This document shows, piece after piece, positions 30,733 to 40,665 of a stretch of 64,000 nucleotides of DNA. Every line of letters begins with the position of its first letter. Position 1 is the stretch's first letter. Origin of the DNA: Lepiota brunneoincarnata (Eukaryota > Basidiomycota > Agaricomycetes > Agaricales > Agaricaceae); assembly GCA_023014365.1 (NCBI GenBank), contig JAEBUN010000042.1, forward strand, positions 186,001 through 250,000, given 5' to 3'. The notes beneath the pieces were generated by a model. It worked only from the letters and a program-made list of their open reading frames with translations. It did no database searches and had not been told where the DNA came from. The position numbers and the translations under genes are program-made.

Positions 30733-33322
30733 TTTTTTTTTTTTTTTTTTCAAATCTCCAATTTATAATGCAGGCCACGTAGGGAGGCTGCATGCAGCTA
30801 CTAACTACAGTACAACCTGAGCCATAAGCCACAGGCTATCTGTACATACAACACGTGACCGTGGATGCGGGCATGCATTTCCCCATGCCCAGGACAAAGC
30901 CGCCCCAAACAAATGGAGGTGGGAAGATGGCTGCTGCCCAGCATGTGGTGCAAGAACCAAACTGGGGTGAGGTCCCCCCTCTTATTGGGGGTTAGGGGTC
31001 AATTCCCACGTAAATCCCTACACGCCATCCGAGGACAGCAGGGGAATAACCAATGCCCCGGCCCAGACCCAACTGGGCACCAGGCAGAGCCACTAGCTGA
31101 TATCCCCTGGGGGGGGCCCAGCCCTTTCGGCGAACGCGAACGCAGTTGGCAACGCCTCAAGGAAAGCAATGAGGGCCTCAACTGTAGCCGGTACCCCCGC
31201 CATGGAGTGCCTAGGACAGCTCCAGAACACATGCTCACAGGTCTCCTCCCGAAACCTGCAGCGATAGGAATAATCCTCCTGTGGGAAAAAGCACCTCTGA
31301 TAGCTCCCTATCGGCATGTGATTAAGAATAGCACACAACATCCAGGCCATTACTGACACCAAGTGAGCATGCGGGATCCAGGCCCCACCATGGAGATACG
31401 TGGGCTGCAGGGGACGGTCATTGTCCCTGGCAAGCTGGAGGAAACCATGCCTGCGATAGTCAGGATCCTGGAATGAGTCGATCCAGTGGTTCTGACATGA
31501 ACGTACCTCCTCCTTACAGAGGTAGTCAAGTGAGGCCTGGGAACAAGCCCCTACCCCAACAGGAGGTAACGACCTAGCAAAGTCGTGCACCTGAGTATGG
31601 AAAGGCCACTTCGCATGTGAAGGGACCTCCCAGAAATGGACCAAGCAGGCCAGACCCCCAGCAAACCACTTGGCAAGAAGGCAGCAGATTACCAAGGAGT
31701 GACCCTGGGCAGAATGCACCAACAGGTCCACCACCCACCTGGCTGAGGCCAACGAGTCAGTGAACAAGACAAGACCAGCGGCGCCCTTGACAGTAACTGC
31801 CTTGGACACTGCCTGGTGGACCTGGCAGGGCAGCAGACTCGTGTCTGTTGCAGCCACCAGAACCTCTGGATCAGCCTGCACCTGGGCAAGAACCTGGTCG
31901 AGAGCCGTAACATGGGCTGCAAGGGCATCCTCCGTCCCCCGGTTGTACAAGTGGAAGTGAACCCTCCCCAGGTACACATCCAAGAGACAACACCCTGGCC
32001 AAGCCTCTGGCACAACAGCATTGAAGGGCCCAGCAAGGGCAGCAAGACACTGGTTAGCATCGACAACAGGTCCCTTCACCTTGATCAGCTCACAGGGAGG
32101 GAGCCTGGCTATAGACCGGATGTGGGACTGGAGATCACCGCTGTAGCCCCAGCCAAGGAGGGCATGAATGGGGTGGTCCGGTGCAAGTGTGGCATACCTC
32201 AACTTGGCACGATCACGAAGCTTCCAGAGATGAAGATGAATGGGGATCAGGCCCGCAATGGCCCCAACCCCCCCATCGGGCAACATCTTAAAGGTGCCAG
32301 TGATCCAGAGTGCAGCCTGACACTGCATCCAGCAAAGGTGGTCCAATGTGCCCTTATACCTGGTACCCCGGTAATACCATAAGCAAAAGTCATACGTGGC
32401 GATAGGAACCATGCACAACTGATACAGAAGGTGCTTCTGGTCTGGCAGAAGCCCCTGGACAGAGTTACCAAGCATCCCCATAGCCTTGACTGTGGAAATA
32501 GCCTTGGTAGAATAGAAGCAAACATGCTCCTTAAACGTAAGGGCATGATCAAAATAGAAGCCCAAGTACCTCCAATAGGTCTTGGGCCAAAGGGGGGTAG
32601 CGCCAGTGAATGGGGGAAACCCCAAGTCTACTGGGGGGTTCTCACCAGAGTGATCCTGTGAGAAATGGAAGAGCTCGGACTTGTCATGCTCCACGACCAG
32701 TGTGAGCTGAGTAATGGTGTCATGGACCACCTCATAAGATCTGCGGAGCAAGATGCAGTTAGCATCCAGGTCCCAGGCCTGCACCATGATGGTACCATTG
32801 TCAACATAAGATAGGAGCGATAGGCCTGGCTGAGGGAGCCTCCGCTCGATAATGTACATGGCAGGAGCCAGGTAAAGGCCAGACAGGACAGGTGAGAGGG
32901 CAGACCCCTGGCCCACCCCCACCTCTGCCCGGAACGGTTCGGACAGGAAGGAGTTCCAGGTGTAGCTGGTAAACCTCCCCATGAGATAAGAAGCAAAGAA
33001 CTGGCCCACACAAGGGGAAAACCCCTGCTGAGCCAGAACCGTGAGAAGCATCCCATGATTCAGGGATGGGAAGAACTGTGTGATGTCGAAGGCAAGAACA
33101 CTCGTCTTCAACCTGCAGGCCCACCTGGCACAGACAAGATGCACAAGGTAGGTGCCAGCATCTTTGGTGGACTGTTGGATCACACTGCTAAACTGGTTTG
33201 GATGGAACACACCAAACTTGACAGCCTCAAACTGCAAGTGGCACGAGATCATTTCTCAATAAGTTTACTGAGAGTGTTAAGAAGGATGATCAGTCTGAAC
33301 GCCTTCGGTGTAGCATAGGAGG
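30733..33322 (-). mobile_element. LINE family A copy A8, 5'-truncated, inserted in LINE B4
   Basis: The poly-T is at 30733-30750, the 3' UTR at 30751-31090 and the ORF2 at 31093-33252 on the minus strand. Flanking duplications AACCCTCATACCTC (30719-30732) and ACCCTCGTACCTC (33323-33335) differ at one position. The 5' end is truncated before the RT. Confidence 0.93.
31093..33252 (-). pseudogene. LINE A8 ORF2: open for 719 codons, RT motif mutated
   Basis: The minus-strand frame is open from FEAVKFGVFHPNQF to the C terminus. RT motifs are AFDITQFFPSLNHG, GVGQGSALSPV and LLSYVDNGT (Asp to Asn, about 32794-32808). RNase H has ATDTSLLP, then an in-frame deletion of about 40 residues that removes the Glu motif region, then LFTDSL. 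The zinc-like C terminus is YRCRFREETCEHVFWSC, with the first Cys changed to Tyr. The open frame despite dead active sites suggests decay by substitution rather than indels. It lacks endonuclease and ORF1. Confidence 0.87.
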
Positions 33323-34085
33323 ACCCTCGTACCTCTCCGGAGGTACCTGGCTCTGAGAAATCGGCCCTCAGATGTCTGTTGCTAGCATGGTGCGGGCAGT
33401 CCACACCATACTTGGTCACACCCCTATAGGAGAGTACCGCGCTAGATTCCACCCCTAGGAGGATCACTCCTGTCCCTGTGGGTTGCAGCTTGAAACCCGC
33501 ACTCACATACTCACTTCCTATCCAATAGTACATGCGACGTGGTGGTTTACCCCGTGACCTCAATGCCCTTCTGGGCTTTCTGGAATGCAATCCTTCCGTG
33601 TTTGCATTCCTATCCCAGCCCCAAGGGGTGGGATAACTGGGGAGGGCCTTCAGGTTATTCCCCCCTCATGGGTTTCGGCCTCACGGAGCCGATGGTTATT
33701 TGCCCCCCGCCCTTGGGTGGGGTGTAGCAATTTATGGAGAATTGACTCCTAACACCCGATAAGGGCAGAGACCCAAAGCTCTTAGAGCCTTAGCTTGCAG
33801 GGTGTAGGGATTTACGGAGAATTGACTCCTAACCCCCTCAGGGGGGGGGACCTGTTGGCCCTATCCACCCCTTGTCTGTTGCGCCCTGGTTTTTGTCGGG
33901 ACAGCAAGCTCTTCACCCATGCACACTTCTTTACAAAGTGTAGCCTTTCGAGTCAGCAGGACTCTCTTCCCTACTTTTAGTGGTAGTTATACCCTGTATT
34001 AGTTGCCTTGTACATAGCTAGTGCACGCAGACTGCGTTCGAGCACTGCATTATAAATTGTTGATTTGAAAAAAAAAAAAAAAAAA

Positions 34086-35152
34086 GCCCCCCTAGCCCAG
34101 TGGTTTTGATCACTAAAGATGGGGAGAGGTGGCTGCGCATGGCTGCTGGAAAGGTTGGGGGTTTGATTCCCTCTCATCCTCCATACCTGTGAAGTGGGGA
34201 AAGGTCGCACAGTTGTCATCAGATACTACCGTGTGCTCGGTTCTTTGGGTGGGTAAACTATCTCTGAGGAAAGTCGATGGTCTCCTTGATCTCAGTTCTC
34301 AATTTGGCATCTGGCAATTGCTGATTTGGGGTAAATCTGGGGGAGAGATTGTTGGAGCCCAAAGTGGCGGATCTGGATCAATCTCAATCAGACTAGATCA
34401 GCTGTGCCCAATAAGGGAGCGAAAGCACAGTAAGTGGGGAAAGATAACAAAAACAGGTCGAATGTCCCAATTGGGGCCAGGCAACCCCCCACATTGGAAA
34501 AGCCCAGTCTGGTGTGCTGCTGGCATACCCCAGGTGAGTACCGGTTGTTAGTCCATGGTAGTAGGTTCCTGGGTCTGTGGCAAAGGGTGGGGCGCTGGGT
34601 GTTCTGTGGTGACCCACAGCTTCCCTTAGGGGTTGCTAATTGGGGAGGTCCGCCATCCGCACCATGGACTCCTGGGTGGGACCGCATCTGGGCATGCTCT
34701 GGGTTCGATCCCCAAATGGGTGTTCCACATGACAGTGTGTGGCACAGGCTTAGGGCTGAAACAACTCCATGCTAGGGGTTTATGGACCTCTGGAAGTGCA
34801 ATGTGGTTGGCTGTGGGCAAGGCAGAGACCTGGGACAGGTGGGGATCTGCACTGGTTGGCATCAGCGAACCACCTGCCTGGGGACGGGAACCCCAGTAGC
34901 CAGGGCTCTATACGAACTCCCTGGTGAAGCGTGGGCCGTAGCAGGCTGGGACAGTCTCCCACGATCTGGCTAGAGTGCACTAAATCCTCTGTCAGTTCTC
35001 CTGGCTGACTAAGTCAGGTTAGAGTCTAAGTTAATTCCGGGGACTGGTGCATTATCCGGTGCTTGCCTTGCAAGAGCACAAAGCAATAGGGTCCTCCCTC
35101 ATGGGAGAGCCCTATATCTCATAAATTGGAGATTTAAGAAAAAAAAAAAAAA
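34086..35152 (+). mobile_element. tRNA-derived SINE with LINE-type 3' tail, unusually long
   Basis: The 5' region has a Pol III A-box-like TAGCCCAGTGG (34093-34103) and a B-box-like GGTTTGATTCC (34160-34170). A second perfect B box GGTTCGATCCC lies at 34702-34712, hinting at a dimer. The 3' end is CATAAATTGGAGATTTA plus poly-A, the same as LINE family A, which would let the LINE RT recognise it. The duplication GGGGAAGTTAGATG (35153-35166) has its partner, reverse-complemented, at 20722-20735. At about 1.07 kb it is longer than usual SINEs, and it has no long ORF. Confidence 0.7.
34093..34170 (+). promoter_or_regulatory. Internal Pol III promoter of the SINE (A and B boxes)
   Basis: TAGCCCAGTGG at 34093 and GGTTTGATTCC at 34160 fit the A- and B-box consensus. 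The spacing of about 56 nt between them is longer than in a standard tRNA gene and would fit a long variable arm or an intron-like insertion. I cannot fold a clean cloverleaf by eye. Confidence 0.55.
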
Positions 35153-35361
35153 GGGGAAGTTAGATGGAGCAGATAGGACAGCCAGTGGACGTAGTGCAGT
35201 TATCTGCACACTAGACAGTCCAGGGAAGTGCTGTTCGTCAAAGTCAGCTCTCTCTGAGATCACAACTTGTTTAGTCACAGGATTGTAAAACCTCCATGCC
35301 TTGTAGCCAATAGGATAGCCAATAAATACACACCATTGCATGTGTGGTCCAAGTGACATCC
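35153..35361 (-). pseudogene. Copia-2 fragment (end of integrase region)
   Basis: The minus strand reads SLGPHMQWCVFIGYPIGYKA and WRFYNPVTKQVVISERADFD, as in copia-1 at about 60785-60990. It ends at 35361 where the gypsy-A LTR begins, with CATCC (35357-35361) as target duplication. The other side of this target is 53768-53815, where the same copia frame stops at GGATG (53811-53815). Confidence 0.9.
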
Positions 35362-36022
35362 TGTTAGAGCCGGTGTGGGTCGGGACTGAGGCGGAGGGTC
35401 GGGGTGGTAACCTTGTTATAAGGTAACTGGGGGACAGGGCGAAGTCAGTACGTAGACTTCGGGACTGAGGCGGAGTACGTCGGGTGGGGGGTTGGACTTG
35501 CGGCCTCAGCCTATGTGCTGTGCCCTCCTACTGTCCTAGTCCGTATTTCAGGAAGTCGGGGCCAAAGCGGAGCGAGGCAGAAGAGAGGAGAAGATAGAGA
35601 ACAGGGAGCTGGCCCGCTGCTCAATTCGATTATCAGACTGAGGAGTACAAGCCAAGTACCTACGGTATATATACTACTGGCCTTACGAACTATGACTCGT
35701 ACTGACTACGTGCGGAGCGGAGCAGAGACCGATCTAGTTACAAACGGATTACGAACGGATTACGAATGGAATGGAAACGGGTACAGGTATGGAGACTAAT
35801 AACGTATCTTGACTACGGACAGGAAATGGAGACGGGGGTATGAGACACCGAGGGCCAGGTGACCACGGCATGTGTGGAGGTGGTTGCGTGATCGGGGCAG
35901 GGGGTTGCAGTCGGAGCAGGTTGGGGCCGAGTCGGAAGGCAGAGGGTTGTTGTGTGGAACACACGTGGAGTCGAGAAGCCGAAGTTTAAATGATTAGACT
36001 CTGAGTTGGCATGGATATGACA
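35362..36022 (-). repeat. gypsy-A 3' LTR (661 bp)
   Basis: The minus strand begins TGTCATATCC and ends GGCTCTAACA. It is almost identical to the LTR at 53816-54476 and clearly more different from that at 45661-46321, so it pairs with 53816. The outer flank CATCC is the inverse of GGATG at 53811-53815. It carries the same TATA box and R start as the other copies. Confidence 0.95.
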
Positions 36023-36035
36023 GTGCCCCCCCTTT
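36023..36035 (-). other. Polypurine tract of gypsy-A
   Basis: On the minus strand AAAGGGGGGGCAC lies directly before the 3' LTR. In LTR retrotransposons such a tract resists RNase H and primes plus-strand DNA. Confidence 0.7.
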
Positions 36036-36097
36036 AGGGCCGAGCCTCAAGGCCCAAGACGGTCTAGGCCAGGGCCCATCGGAAAGTTCCGGCAGGG

Positions 36098-36105
36098 TAT
36101 AAAAA
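36098..36105 (+). promoter_or_regulatory. TATA box of the antisense Zn2Cys6 gene
   Basis: TATAAAAA lies 49 bp upstream of the ATG at 36154, between the polypurine tract and the gene. This places a likely transcription start near 36128-36135 and makes the gene independent of the LTR promoter, which points the other way. Confidence 0.55.
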
Positions 36106-36153
36106 CGGTGAACTGGTTCAATTCCAAAAAACACAACTTGACCTCTTACTCCC

Positions 36154-37217
36154 ATGAGCAGACAACCCTCCCGACAACCGACCGCCGCGGAGCGCAAGGT
36201 GCAATTGTTGAGGGAGAAGGCGGAGCGAGAGGAGCGAGAGCGGTTGGAAATCGAGAGGCTGGAGGAGGAGGAGCAACAAGAGGAGGAGGAGCGGCAGCGG
36301 ATGATAGCGCTGCGCCAGCGACAAGCGGAGGAGCGGGCGAGAGAGCGTATGGCGGAAGATATCAGGCGGCAACAAGATGAGGCTGCCGAGGCAGAGCGTC
36401 GGGCGATCCGGGCCCGACTCATCACAACGACTACAGGGGCCTCGTCGAGCCGTCCGTCGGAAGAACCGATGCAGGTAGATACTGAGGAGTCAGATTCCGA
36501 ATACACGGATAGGGACGAGGCGGAAAATGAGGAGGAGGAGGACGAGGACGAGGACTCCAGGGACACAGGGGGTAAGGGAAAAGCAAGGGCGAGGGCAGCC
36601 CCGCGACGGGGCCATGCGAACATATTCGGGGGTGAGAACCCCTGCTGGAGGTGCGAGCGAGATGGGGTCCAGTGTGAGGTTGCCGGCAGGTAAGTCATTT
36701 TAAGGGTTTCCAGGCTACATACTGATAGTTTTTTAGTAACACCAGGAGTTGCCGTCGGTGCAGCAAAATGAAAAAATGGTGCGGGGGTCAAGAGGAGATG
36801 GAGCCGAGCGGGGCTGGGGGGATGTCGGGCCAACAATTTGAAGGTGAGTGAGGAATTTCTGACTGCGAGGTTTGCTGACCAAATGATCCCGTAGAGCTGA
36901 AGCGACTTATCGAGGAGGGGCACCAGAAGACCCTCAAGCGGGTCAATATCATGGAGGTGCGGCTTGCACAGGCCATCACTCGATTGGGGGAGAGGGTGGA
37001 CAAGGTCGAGCTGACGGCTGGCCGCTATGAACAGTTACGGCGTTGGGAGGCGCAGGTGGATGGTAACTGGTCAAGTAGGGGTATTATGGAGACAGAGGAG
37101 ATGGAGGAGTCGGAGGAGTCGGAGAGCATCGGAGGTATTTCGGAAGAGGAGGTGCGAGGTATGATGGAGGATGCGGCGGCACCGCCCCGTACCTCTGGGA
37201 ACGATACGGACAAGTAG
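36154..37217 (+). CDS. Antisense three-exon Zn2Cys6-type gene carried by gypsy-A
   Basis: Exons 36154-36689, 36746-36843 and 36895-37217 are separated by introns of 56 nt (GTAAGT..CAG) and 51 nt (GTGAGT..TAG). Spliced length is 318 codons. Residues 1-100 are a charged Glu/Arg-rich helix (likely coiled coil), followed by an acidic stretch. The cluster CWRCERDGVQC (exon 1) joins SCRRCSKMKKWC (exon 2) into CX2CX6CX6CX2CX6C, the canonical spacing of fungal Zn(II)2Cys6 DNA-binding domains. A second helix (LKRLIEEGHQKTLKRV) and an acidic tail follow. It lies opposite to pol, 59 bp from the pol stop. The gypsy-B copy keeps the same introns and cysteines. Function is unknown: a DNA-binding regulator of the element or of host genes is inference. 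Confidence 0.75.
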
Positions 37218-37276
37218 TTTGTACTTGTCCAATAATATTTTTTGTTTCTTGGTGTGGTGGGTGGTCAGCGGAAGAT

Positions 37277-38716
37277 TCAGAGTGAATGGAGGGGACCAGG
37301 CTTAGAGGGGTAAGAGGAGTGGAAAGCCTCTACTAGATCGGTAGCGTGTTCAAGCTCGGTTGCCGGTAACCACGAGGATTCTTCTTCAGTATCTTCATAA
37401 CCTAACCAGATGACTTTATAGAGGAGCTTGCATGCACGGCGCCGATCAATCTTCAAATTGACGATGCGGGCAATCTCGTATTCTGGTTCACCGTCAATAG
37501 AAACTGGCGCAGGTGGCGGTTCCGATCGGGCGGGTATGGTGTTAGGTGTAGCCGGTTCGAGCATGGAAACATGGAAGACGGGGTGTACCCCACGCATGGA
37601 ATCAGGAAGTTGGAGTGTAAAGGAATGGGTACCTGCTTGTGCAATGATCTCATAAGGCCCAAGGAACTTTTCGGAGAGTTTTTTGGAAGGACGGGTGGTG
37701 CGGAAGAATTGGGCTTTCACGAATACCTTTTGTCCAACCTTGAAGTCCGGGGCGGGGAGTCGGCGGGCGTCGGCGGAGGTCTGATACCGTTGCTGGGCTA
37801 GCAATATTTCAGACTTCAAGGTGGTATGTAGGTCGTCGAGGTCAACAGCAAAATGGCGGGCCCGAGCGGAGGCGAGATCGCGTTCAGGATGAACTGTGAT
37901 GTTCGGATGGTATCCTTTATTAGCGAAGAACGGGGAGATACTGGTGGTGGCACTAGGAGCATTGTTGTAAGCAAACTCAGCTAGTGGTAGTAATTCAGAC
38001 CCAGAGATATTGTTCCAGGGTCTGGTTGGTGTGTTCCGTCTGTCCGTCGCCTTCTGGATGGTAGCCCGAAGTGAAATGTAACTTCATATTGAGGGCTTGT
38101 CCCAATGAGCGGAAGAAGTGGGAGACGAATTCGGAGCCACGGTCGGAGGTAACATGTTCGGGTACGCCGTGCTTGGAGAAGACGTGGAGGACGAATAGGC
38201 GGGCGAGGTCGGAGGAGGTGACGGTATCATAAGTCGGAATGAAGAGGGATTGCTTGGTGAGTCTGTCAACGATTACTAGGATGGCGTCGTAGCCGGAGGA
38301 GGTGGGGAGTTTTTCGATGAAGTCCATGGAGATTGAATTCCAAGGGCGTTCGGGAATGGGGAGTTGTTTGAGGAGACCGTAGGGACGGTGGCGCTGGGGT
38401 TTAGACCTCATACAGGTGACACAAGACTTACAGAAATCCTTGACGAAGGTGCGGACACTAGGCCAGGTGTACTCACGCCGGATGAGCTCCAGCGTTTTAT
38501 TCTGACCGAAGTGGCCGGCTAGGACATGATCATGCTTGTACTGGAGGACCTGAAGTCGGAGATTGTTGGCATCAGGGACGTAGATTCTGTCGTCTAAGAG
38601 GAGGAAACCTTTATCATTAACTGACCAACAGCCTTCTGGGCTGGCAAGATGGGCGGAAGCGGTCGGATCTGCTGGTAGGGCGGTGAGGATATCGCAGTGT
38701 AGCTGATCGAGGTCCA
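37277..38716 (-). pseudogene. gypsy-A pol, 3' part: integrase and chromodomain
   Basis: The minus strand resumes pol at MDLDQLHCDILTALPADP after the copia-1 insertion. It includes the integrase zinc domain (HVLAGHFGQ ... CKSCVTC) and the DDE core (Asp in SMDFIEK, Asp in SDRGSEF, Glu in DGQTEHTN). It ends in a chromodomain (EYEIARIVNLKIDRRR ... YKVIWLGYEDTEEESSW). Compared with gypsy-B, 29 bp are deleted near 38001 between two GACC repeats, which shifts the frame. In chromoviruses the chromodomain directs integration to marked chromatin. Confidence 0.92.
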
Positions 38717-38721
38717 TGACT
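38717..38721 (-). other. Copia-1 target duplication, right copy (AGTCA)
   Basis: The minus strand reads AGTCA immediately after the end of the copia LTR (CAACA). Its partner is 58257-58261, immediately before the copia 5' LTR on the plus strand. The two copies of one duplication are now 19.5 kb apart and inverted. Confidence 0.9.
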
Positions 38722-39056
38722 TGTTGAAGCAGGAGCGTTGGGGGACTGGTAAGGAGTCCTAACAGCGAAGGAACGAGTGTATTACGCGAAGGGAACGACT
38801 AGAAACGAAAGGAACAAGCTGTGGACAGCTGTGAGAGACTGGAGTGGAGATAGAACTAACTACTCACCTGTGGACAGCTGTGAGAGACTGGAAGTCCCAA
38901 AAGCGTCCACAGGTGCAAGTCCATGTCTAGATCACATGACTAGCTACCAAAAGCGTCCAGGCCTATCTACAAGTCCACAAACACAACAACAAACAAGTGG
39001 GACTGTTCAGAGCACAATAAGACAAGTGCACACTGCTCACCACAGGAGTGCATATA
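38722..39056 (-). repeat. Copia-1 3' LTR, distal 335 bp
   Basis: This is the reverse complement of the last 335 bp of the copia LTR and, by eye, identical to 58296-58630. It stops at the dinucleotide TA (39055-39056) flanking the mariner. The missing first 36 bp are at 62988-63023, and 335+36 minus the shared TA gives the full 369 bp. Confidence 0.93.
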
Positions 39057-39264
39057 CAGTGACCCACAAAACCGTTCCAATGTTTTGTACTTTTGACTTA
39101 AAGTAGTAATAGCTCAGTAAATAAAATAGCTAAATTTGTGAATATATTTATAAACATAGCCAAATATGTCATATCTGACCCTGCAAAGTCGCGTTATGTA
39201 ATACTTCTAAATGAGGCAATTATGAATTTTGTAATCATTTTAAGTCATTGGAATGGTTTTGTCA
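39057..39264 (+). repeat. Left terminal inverted repeat of the mariner
   Basis: The outer tip CCCACAAAACCGTTCCAATG and inner CATTGGAATGGTTTTGTCA (39246-39264) are inverted copies. The repeat matches 40456-40663 with about eight differences by eye. Two transposase sites per end would resemble IR/DR-type Tc1 elements, though here the inner site is inverted. Confidence 0.88.
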
Positions 39265-39405
39265 ATAGTAATTTTTAATACTAATCCAAGCAATCACATG
39301 ACTCCGTTGATTGTGAATCAACAAGATCATGTGACCACATGTCTTTGACATATAAATAGATGTGCTGACAGCCATGTCCCATCATTCTCAACCCCCCTAC
39401 CTACC

Positions 39406-40423
39406 ATGAAGCCATTATCTTCTACTCTAAAGCAAACCATCCTCTCTTTGCTAAATTCTCATCATTCCTATACTAAAATTGAGGCAATTACTGGTGTTGG
39501 GCGCAGTACCATATCCAGGCTAGCCTCTAAAAATTGTTCCAGCCTTACTAAATCACTTGGAGGACGTCCTTCAAAACTCTCTACCACTAATATTCGGCAT
39601 GCTATCCATCTTATCTCTGCTGGCAAGGCTGAAACTGCTGTAGATATAGCCAAATCTCTTGCTCCCATCATTGGGACATCAGTCTCTTCACAGACTGTAG
39701 CAAGGCATCTCAAACAGGCAGGAATGAAGGCTGTAGTCAAGCAAAAAAAGCCTTTACTCTCTGACAAGCATAGGAGGGCTAGGCTGGATTTTGCTCTGAC
39801 ACACCAGCATTGGACTATGGAGGACTGGAAGCTGGTTGTATGGTCTGATGAGACCAAAATTAATTGTTTGGGGTCAGATGGGAGGAAGTGGGGATGGAAA
39901 AAGAAGGGAGAGGGGCTTAGTGAAAGATTGGTCAAGGGAACTCTGAAGTATGGAGGAGGATCAGTGATGGTTTGGGGCTGTATGCTGTGGGATGGCCCAG
40001 GCTATGCAGTGAGGATTGATGGAAGGATGGATGCAGAGTTGTTTGTGCAAATTTTGGAGGAAGATTTGAAGAAGAGTCTCCGGTGGTACAAGCTTAAACC
40101 CCGAGATATTATCTTTCAGCAAGATAATGACCCCAAACACAAGAGTACACTGGCCAAAGAATGGTTTCAAAAAAAATCATTTTAGGCTCCTAACCTGGCC
40201 AGCACAGTCACCTGACCTCAATCCCATTGAACACTTATGGGAATATGTGAAGAGAAAGTTGGGAGAGTATGAATCTCCTCCCAAGGGTATGGAGGAGTTG
40301 TGGCAGAGGGTAGAAAAGGAGTGGGATGCTATTCCAGCTTCTGAGTGTCAGAAGTTAATTGAAAGTATGCCTAGAAGAGTAGCAGCTGTACTCAAAGCCA
40401 GGGGGGGCTACTCTAAGTACTAG
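39406..40423 (+). pseudogene. Tc1-type transposase, one frameshift before the catalytic Glu
   Basis: The N-terminal helix-turn-helix (KIEAITGVGRSTISRL, about residues 24-40) and GGRPSKL linker precede a second helical DNA-binding region. The DDE domain has Asp148 in VVWSDETK and Asp240 in FQQDNDPKH. The frame ends at 40185 after a run of eight A (40169-40176). With seven A it would continue into NHFRLLTWPAQSPDLNPIEHLW, placing Glu 35 residues after Asp240 (DD34E, as in Tc1). The C-terminal frame closes at 40423. The indel lies in a homopolymer, so recent mutation or slippage are both possible. Confidence 0.9.
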
Positions 40424-40455
40424 AAATAATAGGATAGCCTAGTATAATATGTCAT

Positions 40456-40663
40456 TGACAAAACCGTTCCAATGACTTAAGATGATTACAAAATTCATAA
40501 TTGCCTAATTTGGAAGTATTACATGACGCAACTTTGCAGAGTCAGATATGACATATTTGGCTATGTTTATAAATATATTCACAAATATGGCTATTTTATT
40601 TACTGAGCTATTACTACTTTAAGTCAAAAGTACAAAACATTGGAACGGTTTTGTGGGTCACTG
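40456..40663 (-). repeat. Right terminal inverted repeat of the mariner
   Basis: This is the reverse complement partner of 39057-39264, with the inner motif at 40456-40474 and the tip at 40638-40663. Confidence 0.88.
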
Positions 40664-40665
40664 TA

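Larger units (their letters stand above)
29076..34085 (+). mobile_element. LINE family B copy B4, split by LINE A8
   Basis: The family B sequence starts at the RT palm (DPRQADVGVGQGSALS) directly after the A7 poly-A. It is interrupted at 30733-33322 by A8 with duplications AACCCTCATACCTC and ACCCTCGTACCTC, and ends at CATTATAAATTGTTGATTTG(A)n at 34085. The next 14 bp (GCCCCCCTAGCCCA) equal the reverse complement of 20704-20717. The 3' UTR occupies 33620-34060 with two copies of the GAGAATTGACTCCTAA block. Confidence 0.85.
39057..40663 (+). mobile_element. Tc1/mariner element at the inversion breakpoint
   Basis: The element is 1607 bp with 208-bp terminal inverted repeats (39057-39264 and 40456-40663), starting CAGTGACCCACAAAACCG, flanked by TA on both sides (39055-39056 and 40664-40665). 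The left flank is copia-1 LTR and the right flank is gypsy-B pol, two sequences that are not neighbours in any intact element. Each repeat ends internally with an inverted copy of its own tip motif (ACAAAACCGTTCCAATG). Confidence 0.95.

Noticed and set aside
34086..34180. A functional tRNA gene
   Set aside because: A and B boxes are present but the spacing is too long, I see no acceptor stem, and the sequence belongs to a poly-A ended element.
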